This document shows, piece after piece, positions 47,169 to 59,034 of a stretch of DNA of 64,000 bases. Numbering within the stretch: the stretch's first letter is position 1; every line of letters begins with the position of its first letter. The notes beneath the pieces are model-generated. The model made no database searches. It had not been told where the DNA came from and was given only the letters and a program-made list of their open reading frames with translations. The stretch comes from Saururus chinensis. Lineage: Eukaryota; Streptophyta; Magnoliopsida; Piperales; Saururaceae. Both the position numbers and the translations under genes were made by a program. The stretch spans positions 52,261,351 to 52,325,350 of the forward strand of contig CP141140.1 in the NCBI GenBank assembly GCA_035235625.1, in the 5' to 3' direction.

Positions 47169-48122
47169 GGGTCTGTTTGGATTGGTGGAAAGCGGAGGAA
47201 AGGAAAAGAAATGAATCTTTTTAAAATCTCTCAGTTTTTACTATTTGGTGCAATGTAGAAAAAGAAATGAATCTTTTTAAAATCTCTCAGTTTTTACTAT
47301 TTGGTGCAATGTAGAAAGAGAAACTAAAGTGAAAGTAAGAGAAAATAGATGAAAATTTGGCCCAAAAATTTTCTACCCATCAACCCATAGATTTTAGGAG
47401 AAAATCATTCTACTAAACACTTATGTCTTACTGCTATTACTACCACCACCACTGTCATTGCCGCCGCCACCATCACCACCTCTACCACCACCGATGTTAC
47501 CACTACCACCATTGCCACCACCACCGTCACTGCCACCACTGTCTCTGCCACCACCTTTTCCACCGTCACTACCACTATCGCCGCCACTACCACCACCATC
47601 GTCACCAACGCTACTACCACCACCACTACCACCAATGTCCCCACCACTACCACCAATGTCACCACCACCACCATCGCCACCGCCGCTGCTCCTGCCACCA
47701 CCACCAATGTCACCACCACCACCACTACTATTGCCACTACCACCGCCACTGCTACCACTGCCGCCACCACTACAACTGTCACAACCACCACCACCGACAC
47801 CACTACCACCGCTGTTACCACCACTGCCACTACTACCACCGCTGCCACCACTACCGCCACTGCCACCACCACCACTGCCACCACCGCCACTACCGTCGCT
47901 ACCACCACCACTACAACCGCCATAACCACCACCACCGTCACCACTACTTCCACCGCTACCACCACAGCCGCTACCACTACTATTACTGTCAATTTTCTCT
48001 AACATCATTTATGTAACCAAACACTGGAAATTATTTAAGAATCTCCTACTTTCTCTTTCACCTAGATTTAATTTCTCTTTCTCTTTCCCTTTCTCCCTGT
48101 TTCCACCAATCCAAACAGACCC
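47169..48122. mobile_element. PIF/Harbinger-type MITE (954 bp) with an internal CCACCA minisatellite
   Basis: Inverted ends GGGTCTGTTTGGATTGG (47169) and CCAATCCAAACAGACCC (to 48122), TIR about 23 bp or more, flanked by TTA on both sides (47166-47168, 48123-48125), the target duplication of PIF/Harbinger/Tourist elements. Inside, about 57 bp (AATCTTTTTAAAATCTCTCA...) is tandemly duplicated at 47213-47325. A long CCACCA-type minisatellite fills the middle. No transposase. Confidence 0.8.
47436..47995. repeat. (CCACCA/CCACTR)n trinucleotide minisatellite
   Basis: About 560 bp of trinucleotides of the form CCR/CYR. All six frames are open or nearly open (poly-Val/Ala, poly-Gly/Ser, poly-Pro, His/Tyr-rich), a repeat artefact. 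Confidence 0.9.
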
Positions 48123-48405
48123 TTAGTGTGTGTTTGGCAACCTTAATTTAAATTTTGATGTATGATTATTAAATTTTCTCATTGTAAATTATAGAATAAG
48201 TGAGATTTGTATTTAAAAATTAGTGTTAGAGAATTATGTAATTTAAGGAATGAGATTTGTATTTAAATCTTACTTGGGTGGGATTTATAAAATAACATAA
48301 TTGACCATGTAATTTTTATTTGTCCCCTTTTTAGTTATAAAGCAAATCACATAATTTGAGGTGTGATTAATTTGGGACAAAATTAAATCCTACCTCAAAA
48401 TAACG

Positions 48406-48587
48406 AGAAATTTTTCAATGTACGTCGCACACCGTGCTGACCGTGTATTACATCATTTATAAAACGATTCATTAACATTTATAACCGTTTGCTGCCCTGA
48501 TGTCTTATAATTATGTTAATGAGTCATGCATTGAATGGTGAAATACACGGTCAGCAGGGTGTGCGACACGCACTCAATAATTTCTCT
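48406..48587. mobile_element. MULE-type MITE, 182 bp
   Basis: Flanked by a perfect 9-bp duplication AAAATAACG (48397-48405 and 48588-48596). Inverted ends of about 45 bp: AGAAATTTTTCAATGTACGT on the left, the reverse of ACGCACTCAATAATTTCT on the right, followed by GTCGCACACC and GCTGACCGTGTATT. The 9-bp duplication points to Mutator-superfamily mobilisation. Confidence 0.85.
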
Positions 48588-48837
48588 AAAATAACGTGGC
48601 CTAAATCACACTCATTTGTAAATCACATGGACAAATCCCGCAACCGCAACCTTAAAGTGTTAAAGTGCAATTTCTTTCAAGGGAGAGAGTAACAATTTTT
48701 ATATAGAATGAGAGAGAAAAAAATATTTTTAAACTATGCGGGTATATTTACCAAGGGTGTGTATTTTTTAAATTATCCAAAAGCTACCCCCCTTTTCGTC
48801 CTCCATTTGAGAATAATAGAATAAGAAAAAAAAAATA

Positions 48838-48983
48838 TTTTTTTGATGTTAAGATTCATACGTCAAAACACTACTTCATCTCCACACCATTGATAAGTGG
48901 AGCCCACTTTTATAAGTTTCACTCATCAATAGTGTGAGAAAGATGAAGTAGCATTTTGACGTGAGAATCATCACGTCAAAATA
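48838..48983. mobile_element. Fold-back MITE with ACGTCAAAA/TTTTGACGT arms
   Basis: Left arm ACGTCAAAACACTACTTCAT..., right arm ...ATGAAGTAGCATTTTGACGT pair over about 50 bp around an AAGTGGAGCCCACTTTT loop that is itself palindromic. Target duplication not evident. Confidence 0.65.
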
Positions 48984-49045
48984 GCACTACTCTAAGAAAA
49001 AAACCTAAACTACCCTGCCCAACAATTGGCCACTTTGAGACCAAC

Positions 49046-49683
49046 AAGATGACATGGCATGGCCGTCCTATCCCTGTTTCCCACCCATTCCCTCTTTCTT
49101 GGCCAGCCCATTGGGCATGTGCGAATGTGGCTCGACACACCTCTCCTCATCATTTCACATCTCCAAACCCACTGCACCAAAAAGACGATGAAACCAATTT
49201 TCCCTTCCCCTTCCTCTCCCCTACTCACCCTGCCATTTCCAGTGGCCTTGTTGCTCCTTTACTCCTCCATCAAAGCCCTCTCCCCTCCAGTCCACACCAT
49301 TTCTTACTTAAGAAGATTGTGAAAGCATCCCCAGAGGCAAGGGGAAAACGTCCAGCAAAACCTCTAGCAAGCAATTGAAAGCACAGAAGTGAACAAGACA
49401 TAGCCAAGTTAGTAACAATGACGTCCTTTTTATTTTTTAATTTTTTTTTAGATATGGGCATTTGGGTGTTTTTGGTTTATGTTGTTACACTATGAATTTT
49501 TAAATTTATTTTTATAATCCAATCAGTGAAAATATATTTTTTAAAACTTTTTTTATCAACATTCAATAAGTAATCTCATGGTATGAGCTGATATTTTTTT
49601 ATCATACAAGTACTTAAATTAGAGTACAATAATAATTCAAGTCAAATCTTATTTTAAATTGAACAAGGGTCATACTTGAGTAA
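49046..49683. other. No recognised gene
   Basis: A 109-codon open frame (49049-49378, +) is Pro/His/Ser-rich with no domain I know. Remainder AT-rich. Confidence 0.35.
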
Positions 49684-49845
49684 GGCTGCAAAAAAAAAGG
49701 GAACCGAATTGAGCTGGGTAGAACCGAAATAAATTAGTTGGTTTGGTTTAGTTCCAAATTTGGTTCCAGTTTGGTCCAAATTCGATGTATTTTCGGTTCA
49801 GTTCAATTCCAACTTATAAAAAACTGAAACCGACCTAATATCTTT
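49684..49845. mobile_element. hAT-like terminal region with GGTTCGGTT/AACCGAAC-type repeats
   Basis: Alternating GAACCGAA, GGTTTGGTT, TTCGGTTC motifs over 160 bp, as in subterminal regions of plant Ac/hAT elements. Only one end is visible; the right end was not found. Confidence 0.4.
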
Positions 49846-50399
49846 TTTTATTTTTTATTTAAAATCTAATCTCAACCGTTCATTTGAGTGAACGATCAAG
49901 ATAAACTCTCCTCTTGTTAACCCTAACCCCCCTCCCTTCCAGAGCACTTCCACTCTCCCATATACCTTTTGGCAGCGCCCACCCACTTGTTGTCCCCCTT
50001 CTCATCTATGTTGTCCCATCTGGCCTCTCCACCACCTCCTCTCCCCCCTCTAGCCCGCTTGTGCTCTGCCCTCCACCACCTCCTCTCTTGCTTCTCCAAC
50101 GCCATCCTGCCATGATGCCACCACCTTCGCCCTCCACATGGTCAAGTAGTCATCGAGGTTCTTCTCATATTTTGGAACTTTTGTTGGTTAGCCACCACTC
50201 TATTTGGTTGTGACCAGAGTGGGAAAGGAACCCTAGAGGCTGTTTGTTACTGTCCATTCCCTCTCGATCGGGTATGGACCATTCTACCGTAGGTGCATGA
50301 AGTGCAGCAGGACAACTTGACAATGGACAAAGGGGAGTCTAGGATGTTGTTGTGTGCTGAAAATGGTCTTGGGGGGGAGGGGGGGGAGGCTAAGTCATA

Positions 50400-50700
50400 G
50401 GGTTGTTTAGGGTTTATTAATTAATTATTAGAGAGTTAATTATTATTTCTATTAAATAATATTTAGTGGGCTTTTAAGCTTTTGTTAGTAAGCCCAGTAG
50501 CTAGTCTATTTAAATATAATAGTTGTGCCTTAATAGGAATTATAGAATAATTAATCTTTTGTCTAATTATCTTGTCCTCTCCCCTATCTCCCCTTCCTTT
50601 TCGGCAGCCATGCCGCTCTTTCTTCTTTTTCCCGGCCGTCTTGCGCTACTCCCTTTTTGTTACCAAGCTACCAAGCTGTTGTAGACACCGGTCTACAACA
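50400..50700 (+). repeat. LTR (3' part) followed by a tRNA primer-binding site
   Basis: AT-rich DNA closing with a 10-bp perfect inverted repeat TGTTGTAGAC-ACCG-GTCTACAACA. TTGATATCAGAG at 50701-50712 follows immediately and is close to the tRNA-iMet primer-binding site TTGGTATCAGAG. The layout parallels the LTR at 13171-13486 (which ends GTCTACATCA). The LTR start was not found; a G-rich stretch at 50370 may obscure it. Confidence 0.55.
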
Positions 50701-52080
50701 TTGATATCAGAGATACTAGGTGACGAGTACCACGTGCATGGCCGCAATCCCTAGACCTCCCACCACCGCCCTTGCCGGTTCCAACCAACTTTGTAATAGC
50801 ACCACCTCAGTCCATGACTGACCAACGTTAGATTGATCCACCATTATGCTCTCTGCGCTAAGGAGATGATCAGTTCCCTTCAACCAGTAGCCCCACCGCC
50901 CAGTCCAACTGGCAACTGCTCAACCACCGAAGTTGAAGGGTACTGGCATAAGAGAGGAAATGTCTCTGAAGGAGAAGAAGACTCCACCACCGTTGCGGAT
51001 GCCACATGTACGTCCACCACTGCTGCCGAATCCGCCAGCCACCAAGCAGGCCGAAGCTTGTCCACTGCCGTGGCTTCAACATACATCCAAGAACCAAAGG
51101 GGCATCACCCCATCTTCTATTGCGTTATACAGCTACGACCAATGGGGCCCTCTGCCTCTGCCCCTGCCCCTGTTTCTGCCACCTTACTGGTGTGCTCGGT
51201 CGTGGTGGGTCTTTGATTAAGAGAAAAATGTGCAGTGGGAAGATGATGGCACATCAAAGAAGAAGATGGAAGCGGCTAAACTCCCGGAGGAGCGGTTCGG
51301 TGTGGCCATGGCTACCTCTCAGTGGCCCATCCTCCTCTAGTGGGCACCCACACATCTCCACCGTCATGGCTTCATCGTCCTTCCTCTGTCCGATTGCTTG
51401 ATAAGTACACGCCAGCAGCAAAGCCTCCAAAGTTGGGGCCTTTCCAGCAGTCGCCCCATCGCCTGCACCCCGGCCTCCTCCTCTGCCGTCACCGGATCAC
51501 TTCCATCCCCGAACAAGGCCACGGTACCCCCATCCTCAAAGAGGTGGCGTTGCTGCAAGGCGCACCAGCGATGAGCCTCCATCTCGACAGCAAGCAGCCT
51601 CTCGCGCAGGTTCTGGCCGAACGGAAATTTTGCTGGGATTTCGATCACTGCCACGGCTTGTCTGCAAAAAAATTCACCGGATTGTTCGCACTGGAAATTT
51701 TGGCAATGACGACTCCATCTTTGCCTTGGCCAGCCATTTCTCCGGATATCTCATGCGATCTCCTCCATTGGTGCTGAGCTTTGGAATAGTGTCAATCCAG
51801 CTTTGCCCAACAAAGGATATGAGCCATGATTCTGGAGTTTTGTATTGGGCCACCCACTTCATAGGACCTACTGGGCCCCTTCTCCCACAGGTCCGTCCGC
51901 CTACAGATTTCAGCCGCAAGCATCATCCATGATATATCTTCTGTTGTCCTCTTATCTTCCTTATATGGAAGCCAATAGAGATCCAACAACCGTTTCTTAC
52001 AATCTCGCCTTCACCCTAACAAAGACAGCTGAATATTATGTTGATGCTCCTTTCCGCTATGGCGGACCTCTCTACTAGAA
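50701..52080 (+). mobile_element. Internal GC-rich region of a retroelement, no pol recognised
   Basis: Downstream of the primer-binding site is about 1.2 kb of moderately GC-rich DNA with overlapping Pro/Ser/His-rich frames in all phases. None shows gag zinc knuckle, protease, RT or integrase motifs, and no second LTR is evident. Probably a non-autonomous or decayed retroelement similar to 13171-14374. Confidence 0.4.
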
Positions 52081-52992
52081 ATTTATGGGATGTGAATGAG
52101 AACAAATCTCCACATCAAAGGACACCCTCTAGTCCCTATGGCGACCCCCTAAACATGTCTAGTTGCCTAGTAATACTATTTTTTTAATACAGCTAAGGTC
52201 TTAAAACAACTTTAACCCTATGTATAGATATTATGTATATAGATATAGTAAGTTGGATGGTTAAATAAGTACTATATAATAACAATATACATAATTACAC
52301 TACATTATCACAAAATAAACTCAGCTATCATACTCAATAGTAATCATCATCCCTACATATAAGTAGAATAAGTAAAATATTCATAAATATTTTTTCATAA
52401 TTTCAAATATCATAATGTGACCTCACTTAGTAGTCATTTGCTCTAAAAGTATAAGTCATAAAGTTCTTTATAACACGGTAGTTTTGTCTAGGAGTACAAC
52501 TTTTTCTCACTAAATCATGAACTACTTATAATCAAACCTCAAATATTTTGAGGCTTGCCCGCTCCATCAACTTCAAGAAGTTAAGACCTACGGGAGCTTA
52601 TGAAGTCAAGTGGTTAAAATCTTGACTTTTATAATCATTAGAACCTCATGTATTGCACTATGCAAGAATAATTATCTTTTAAAGCTCTAGCCCATTCGAA
52701 TACATTTAATGGGCAAACGAAGTGATTCTACAAACTCTCATTCTTAGAGAGCCAGAAGACGGTCCTATTTTATGTCATACTCTTTTCATCTATATAGCTA
52801 AAGACTCAATTGAGGAACCATATCGACACAAAGATCCTTTGTCCTTAAGTACCTCTATATAATAGTCTCAGGGCAAGATCTATTACAATGATTTCCACAC
52901 ACACGAGGGTACATATACCTATACATCATTAATCAAAACATCACATACAATTGCATATTATGCATTTAATATTGTGCTATTATGTCTCATAA
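52081..52992. other. Gene-free AT-rich spacer
   Basis: No motif, no long frame. Confidence 0.4.
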
Positions 52993-53495
52993 TGTTATAA
53001 CCCGTATTTTTATGTTGGGCCCAAAAGTGAGTTATAGGCCCATCAACCATCTTTCATAATGTCGTCCCATTATGAACTTGATTAGTTCAAAAGAGCCTTA
53101 AGGTATTTGATAGGGCTTGGAGAGACAAATGTATCGAGCCTAAGTGCACGTAAATCGGAAGCCTGGATTGTAGACTATGGCCTCAAAAAGTGTGTTAGGG
53201 CTGGCCCCACTTTCATTTTGCAAGATAACATATCCTTATGTGATATTGTTTCATAGGGCTCATCGATACGAATCTAACGATACCAAGAATACGCGATTTT
53301 GAGTTTGGGGTAGGGAGATCACTATTTAAAAATCAAATTTTGAATTTCAAATAAGGACGAAGAGGGAAAAAAGAAAAATATTATTTTTGTGTCAGGGTCG
53401 TGTCAAGTGCTAACACAAGCAAGGCGCATCAATTGAACCAGGGCTGATGCATTGCATGTGGCGCGACATGGCCGCATCGGGCTCACGTATGCTTG
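52993..53495. mobile_element. Truncated LTR related to the solo LTR at 19001-20962, inverted
   Basis: Starts TGTTATAACCCGTATTT. GGGCTCATCGATACGAATCT and ATACCAAGAATACGCGATTT (53255-53305) match the reverse complement of about 20640-20705. It runs out at the CT-rich block near 53500 without an LTR terminus, so it was truncated or overwritten. Confidence 0.55.
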
Positions 53496-53839
53496 CGCCC
53501 TCTCCTCTCTCTCCTCTCTCTGCTTCCTCTCCTCTCTCTCCTCTCGCTCTCCTCTTTCTCACTCCTCTCCTCTCTTTTCTCTCTCCTCTCTTATCTTTCT
53601 CTCTCCCTCCCTCTCTCTCCTTCTCTCTCTCACACATGTCAAAGTGAGCCCCGGCTATGAGGAGAGGGGAGAGAGAAAAGGAATTTTATTTTAATTTTTA
53701 TTATATATTTTATTTTAAAAATAAAATAAAATATATTAGCAACACATATTCCTATGCATAGAAAATACCCAGGATATAGTAGGTGTTGGTACAGGCCCAT
53801 TGGAGCCCGGAAGGTGGATGGGCCAGCCCACTCCCTCCT

Positions 53840-55350
53840 ATTAATTTTTTCAAGCATACATATGAATAGGAGAAGAAATTGATTGATTTTATCTTGACCC
53901 ATGGGTTTATTTTATATGTATTACATAAATAATGTAAAGTAGTTTTCACAATTTTATATAAAGTATCATTTTCATCAGCATAGGACTCATGTTGTATGTA
54001 TACCATCAATTAAAATTTATATACCTTCTAATCTAACCCTATGATCCATTATAGCTCCTAAATAAACAATTAAAAGGATAGGAGACCAATATTTATTAAA
54101 TTTTATTTCCATTTCCTTTACAACATATGCAAATGCTTCAACCTTATTATATTGTGCAAATGCATCAGTTATGTCATTCAAGTGGCTTAGAATTAAACAA
54201 AAAGTAAATAGTAAACTCCAAATAAATTTCTAGTAATATAATAAAAAAATTAAAAAAATTATCAAACAAATAGATATTGTAAAATTACCTTCATTAAGTC
54301 CTAAATGAGGTAATTTTTTTGTGCCCAACATAGAATTAAATTTTTAAATCCTACACAAGATTTTAACATTAAATATGTGCCTTTCACCTATGGTGAACAT
54401 CTAATTAAAATTTTGTATATTTCTTAACATGCAATCTACATAATAATTTAAATTCTTGTAATCTACAAGGTGAAGAGGTGATATGTAACAAAGTATTTTA
54501 AATTCATTGAATATAAGGTTTTACTATATTTAAACCATCTTGAACAAATAAATTAGTTATGTGACATGCATATCTAACATGAAATATATTTTATTCAATT
54601 AGACCAATGTGATGACGATGAGATTATAAAAGTTCTACTGCTAAATTATTATTAGATGTATTATCTAAAGTAATAGACATAATTTTATCTTTAATTGAGT
54701 ATTCATCTAAAACATACATCCATGATCTTTCATTAATGGAAGCATTGTGAGGATATTCTAAAATATTAAAATATATTATTCTCTTATTTAATATCCATGA
54801 TTCATTTATAAAATGAGCAGTAATACATGCATAGCCGATATCTTGGATACTAGTCCAAATATCGAAAGTTAGAGCAATCTTACCCATAATTATTTGTAAG
54901 GTTTTCATAAGCTTTATTTTGTACTCCTTGTGTAGCTTTAAAATGTCTCTCATTAATGTATCGCGCCAAATTTTGTTAAAGACCAGGTTAAGAGAAGTCT
55001 TCACGTACATCTCAAACTTAGCCTTTAGAAAGAGAAGGGATGCACAACATACTTTAGGAGTTTCCTCTTATTTGCATCTTGATTAAAAGAAAAATACTAA
55101 GAGAGGTAGAAGAGACGGTCATGGAACTTAACTATGCTTATTTCGAGTCCTTCGGTCTATGTTTGGTAGAATATAATTTAGTATGGAAAAGAAGATGACT
55201 TGTACTCCCTCCTCCCTCAGTTCTCATTCTTATAATATTTTTACAATAATTGCATTCGGCTTTGAGGATGAACTTACTGAAGTTGTTAGGGTCGTCCACC
55301 CTAATTTTATTCATATAGCTCCACACCATAGAAGGGTGCTGCTTCTTTTT
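53840..55350 (-). pseudogene. hAT (Ac/RICESLEEPER-type) transposase with BED zinc finger, decayed
   Basis: Minus strand from 55329: VWSYMNKIRVDDPNNF, then CNYCKNII, then TSHLLFHT, giving the C2H2 ligands of a BED finger. After FNQDANKRKLLKYVVHPFSF, a stop and a frameshift, 55010-54624 reads FNKIWRDTLMRDILKL, KIALTFDIWTSIQDIGYACI, AHFINESWILNKRI, and MSITLDNTSNN, the Asp-containing RNase H-like core of plant hAT transposases. Other frames continue with VRCACHITNLFVQDG-like pieces (54540) and NDITDAFAQYNKVEAFA...FNKYW (54060-54180), the DUF4413-type region. The C-terminal hATC dimerisation domain is missing. Several frame breaks; dead. The clear 8-bp target duplication was not found. Confidence 0.75.
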
Positions 55351-56100
55351 CTCCTGACCATCAAAGGTATTTGTGGAATTTCTTCATAGTTGGCTTTTTT
55401 TATGTCAAGAATTCCTCCTTTAGAAAAATTAACGGTTGAACTTAGGAGGGCAACCGAGGAGGAGATATTGTAGGTTAATTGGGATGTCATATTCTTTAAA
55501 ACAAAAAAAATTAGTAAGAGAAATAAGATGTAAACTAAACTGAAAATTAAATTATTAAATCAAATTTACTTATATTGATGCATGAGAGTTTATACTTGAG
55601 TTGTCAGTTGCCCGCTTGCTAGAGGAGAAGAAAGCTTGAAAATTAAAAACTTGAGTCTTGATGATTGAGAGTGGGAATGTTTAATTTTAATTAAAAAATA
55701 AAAAATTAAATAATTAAGAGCTTGAGACTTGAGTGTATGGGATGAGAGGAGAAAGAGAGACTTAGATGGCATAGGGAAGGTGAAGAGAAGGTTAAATACT
55801 CCCCCCTAATTATAATTTTTTAAATGTGATAATTACTTTTTTATCTTTAAATATGATCAATATTTAATTGTTATTGGGGTTAGAATTGTATTTATGTGAG
55901 AAGGGTGGCAATTTTGTAAACATAAGGTTATTTTAATTATTATTTTTAAAAGAGGGGCCAATGCCCCCAATGTCAAAGATGTTGGGGGCATTGCCCCCAA
56001 CACAATAGAGCACATGCCCCAATGAAAGTCATTGGGTGTTGGGCCAGGCAAGCCAGCCTACAGGCCTACCTAGCTCGGTCCTCCTCTTTAAGATCCTCGA
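55351..56100. other. hAT 5' region
   Basis: Presumed upstream part of the hAT element. Contains fold-backs of TTGGGGGCATTGCCCCCAA (55979-55997) and GGGCCAATGCCCCCAATG (55952), similar to the GC-rich termini of some hAT elements, and ends near CCTCGATATTAGTAACGC where element C sequence resumes. Confidence 0.4.
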
Positions 56101-57687
56101 TATTAGTAACGCATATTCCTATATGTTGTAATACCTTTTAATTTAATTTATTTTTATTATTTTAAAATATAATTTATAATAAAAAAATCTTAATTAAATA
56201 CTCATGCTCACTCCTCTCACTCTCTGTCCCCTCTCCTCTCTCTATTTTCTCTCCTCTCTCTTCTCTCTCACATGCATAAGCATTAGCCCCAACTCTAAGG
56301 AGAAAATGTGAGAGAGTTGGGAATTTAATTTTAACAAAATAAAATAAAATAAAATGTATTGGCGATGCATATTCAAATGTGTCACAAATATCTTTTATTT
56401 TATTTTATTTTTTAAATAATATAACGTATATTAAAATTTTCAAAAAAATTGAAATTAAATTCTTATCCTTGGCCCATCTTGTCCTCCTCCACCAGAGTCT
56501 GACAACCCTCTGCTTGCCCTATTTTGGTTCATGTCAAATTTCTTATATTTATATATATTTTATTTCTCTCTCCCTCTCTCGCTTCTCTCTCTTCTTTCTT
56601 TTATCTCCTCTCTTTCTCCCTCTTCTCTCTCTCTTCTCTCTCCTCTCCACTCTCTCCCCTCCCTCCCTCTTTCTCTCCATTTCTCTGTCCTCCTCTCTCT
56701 TTCACGTACATCAGCGTGAGCCCTAGCTCTAAGGAAGAGAAGGACAAGAATAGGGAAATTTAATTTTAATTATTGAGGTTTTTTATTATATATTATATTT
56801 TAAAAATAATAAAATAAAATAAATATATTTACAACGCATAGGATTGTGTCACAAATATTTAAGGTATTTGGGACATATATGAGTATGCATCTCCAATATC
56901 TAGGGTATATGCAATGTATATTCTTATGCATTCCTTATACCTTTTATTTTTTTATTTTTAATAATATAATATATAATAAAAAATTTAAAATTAAAACCAA
57001 ATTCTCATGTAGCTCCACTCTCCTCCTCCCGCCGGAGTCTGGCGACCTTCCCGTTCACATTATTTTGGTCCACATCGAATTTCTTATATTCATGTCTTCT
57101 ATGTCTCTCTCTTCGCTTTCTCTCTCTGCCTTTGTCCCTCTCTCTTATCTCTCACTCTCACAGTCTCACACTCTCTCTATCTTCTTTCTTCTCTTTCTCT
57201 TTCTCTTTCCCTCTCTCTTCTCTCTCTTCCTTCTCTCTTTCACATATGTCAACGTGAGCCCCAACTCTAAAGAGGAGAAGGAAGAAAATAAGAAAAATTA
57301 ATTTAAATTTTTGGTATTTATTTATTATATATTATGTATTTTAAAAAATAAATATATTATAAAATATAATATAATTATGACACTTCATAATAAGCATCGC
57401 AAATAAAATAAGTTTTAAAAAATTACTCTTTGCAATGCAAATAGTTCTAAATAAAAAAACCTATTACTATTTGCAACATTTTTTAAAGTGTCGCAATAGT
57501 AAAAAAAAATTAAAAATTATTTTATTTCTGATGCTTATTATCAAGCATCACAAATAGTACTACTATTTACAATACTTTTTACAACATTGCAGCTATTTAT
57601 TTTTTGCAACACTTATTTATGCATCCTAAAAAGTAATTTTTAACGATGCCTTTTATTATGTCCCTAATAGTGCTTTTTATTATAGTG

Positions 57688-59034
57688 TGGTATATGTTCT
57701 TTTTGTTTGAATGTTGAAGGAGTTCAATTTGGTAGTTTTGAGACTTACTTTGCGACACGAAAAAAATTCTTGATTCTCAGAGACTCTAGTTGACCATGAA
57801 CTTGGTCAGGCTGTTAAGATCATATATATTGTGTTCAATTTTTGCTGCTTGATTGCTATATTTATGATTTAGTAGAGTTGTACTCTTGAACCATATTTTT
57901 ATATATATATTTCATGTGCAATGCTAAAGTTTGTTGGTTGTTTTAGGTACCATGTTCCATGTTTTTATGATTGTTACACAAACATGTTTTTGGTTTCATT
58001 TCAATTCTGTTTTGATGCATGAGGTGGTACGTGTTTTTTAGCATGTTTGTGTTTTGATACTCAGTTTCGGTCAATTTAATGTCCCAAAAAATGCAAAATT
58101 GTTTGAGGGGTGTGTTTTAACGGGGTTCAATGTGTTTTGATAGGGTGATGCGATTTGTTTCAGTGGTTTTCCGATGTTTTTCGGTGGTTTTGATAGGACG
58201 GTGGTTTTGGTGTAAAATTCCATGGACTTGTTTATATCTTACTTTTCATATGTACTTTCGATGCTTTGATTTTTTTTTGGTAATAATATTTCAAATTAAG
58301 TTTCTGTGGCTAATAATTGACATGATGACAATATTTTTATTTGATGCATGGTCTTCCTACCCTGAATAGTAGATGTTTGACCCACAAGATGGGGCTATTG
58401 AGCAAAGCACTGCCCGCTGATGTGGTGTCCACGGTGGATAGGACACCCTTTTGCCATTTTCTTGGGACTCCTCAAGACCGTCCTCTTGCCGCGAGCTATT
58501 GGGGGCATGATGATATGCCACCGCCGTAGCCCAACCTTCAAGGTCGGTGGCCAGTCTGAGGCAACCGGACCGCAAACCACCACCACAAGAGCAACTGGAG
58601 ACCCAATACTCCAACATCACGGAATGCCTATTTGGCGAGTCCGACATCCAGGTGGTGGATGCCGTGGATGCGCTATGATACTGTCTAAGATAAACGAAGC
58701 AAGTTTGGCAGCACAGGATAAACTGAAGTGTGCACTCCTATAAGTTGTATTGGCCTTTCTGCTACCCTCCTCTAAGACTGTTGACTTAAAGCATTGGGTC
58801 ATGGTCGATGATATCAAAGGCTTCTTCTCATAACCAAAGGGGGGAGATTGTATACGAGAATCTAACGAAGTGTGTGGGCAGGGCAGCATATTCTATTAGA
58901 AAGTCCAGATCAAACATGCACAGATGTGTTGTTGTGTTCCATGTAATTATCACCCTTACTAGTGTCCCAAATGATAATTTTGGTGTCTATTTAGGGGATT
59001 GATTTTTTTGGTTCAATTTCAGTGTCATTATGAC
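57688..59034. other. Spacer with a possible Ty1/copia polypurine tract
   Basis: 58341-58745 has moderately GC-rich overlapping frames without a known domain. CCAAAGGGGGGAGATTGTA (58833-58851) resembles the polypurine tract and LTR junction of Ty1/copia elements. Neither RT/RNase H nor an LTR repeat supports it further. Confidence 0.35.

Larger units (their letters stand above)
48126..49045. other. MITE-rich interval
   Basis: Begins GTGTGTGTTTGGCAACCTTA, a MITE-like terminus; a possible partner (CCGCAACCGCAACCTTAA) lies near 48640-48657 but the match is imperfect. Contains the two MITEs listed separately. Confidence 0.4.
53496..57687. mobile_element. Degenerate CACTA-like satellite element C (right end visible)
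   Basis: Four CT-rich blocks (53500-53635, 56215-56270, 56565-56703, 57105-57243). Each is followed by CACATGTCAA-like and GTGAGCCCYRRCTCTAAGG phrases and AT-rich DNA with AGCAACGCATATTCCTATGC-like fold-backs, a tandem unit of roughly 500 bp. The right edge CTTTTTATTATAGTG (57673-57687) mirrors the TTTTGTTGTAGTG ends of elements A and B. The left end is not identifiable. A hAT element interrupts it (about 53770-56095). Confidence 0.55.

Noticed and set aside
47405-48016. Four overlapping ~195-codon frames (Val/Ala, Gly/Ser, His/Tyr, Pro)
   Set aside because: A trinucleotide minisatellite without stop codons opens every frame; no start context or domain.
49049-49378. 109-codon plus-strand frame as a host gene
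   Set aside because: No domain, biased His/Pro/Ser composition, and competing overlapping frames.
50833-51932. Several 95-150-codon frames in GC-rich DNA
   Set aside because: Overlap in all phases and both strands; no gag, protease, RT or integrase motif, so only an unnamed retroelement interior is supported.
58833-58851. Polypurine tract as proof of a Ty1/copia element
   Set aside because: No RT, RNase H or LTR pair nearby; kept only as a possibility.
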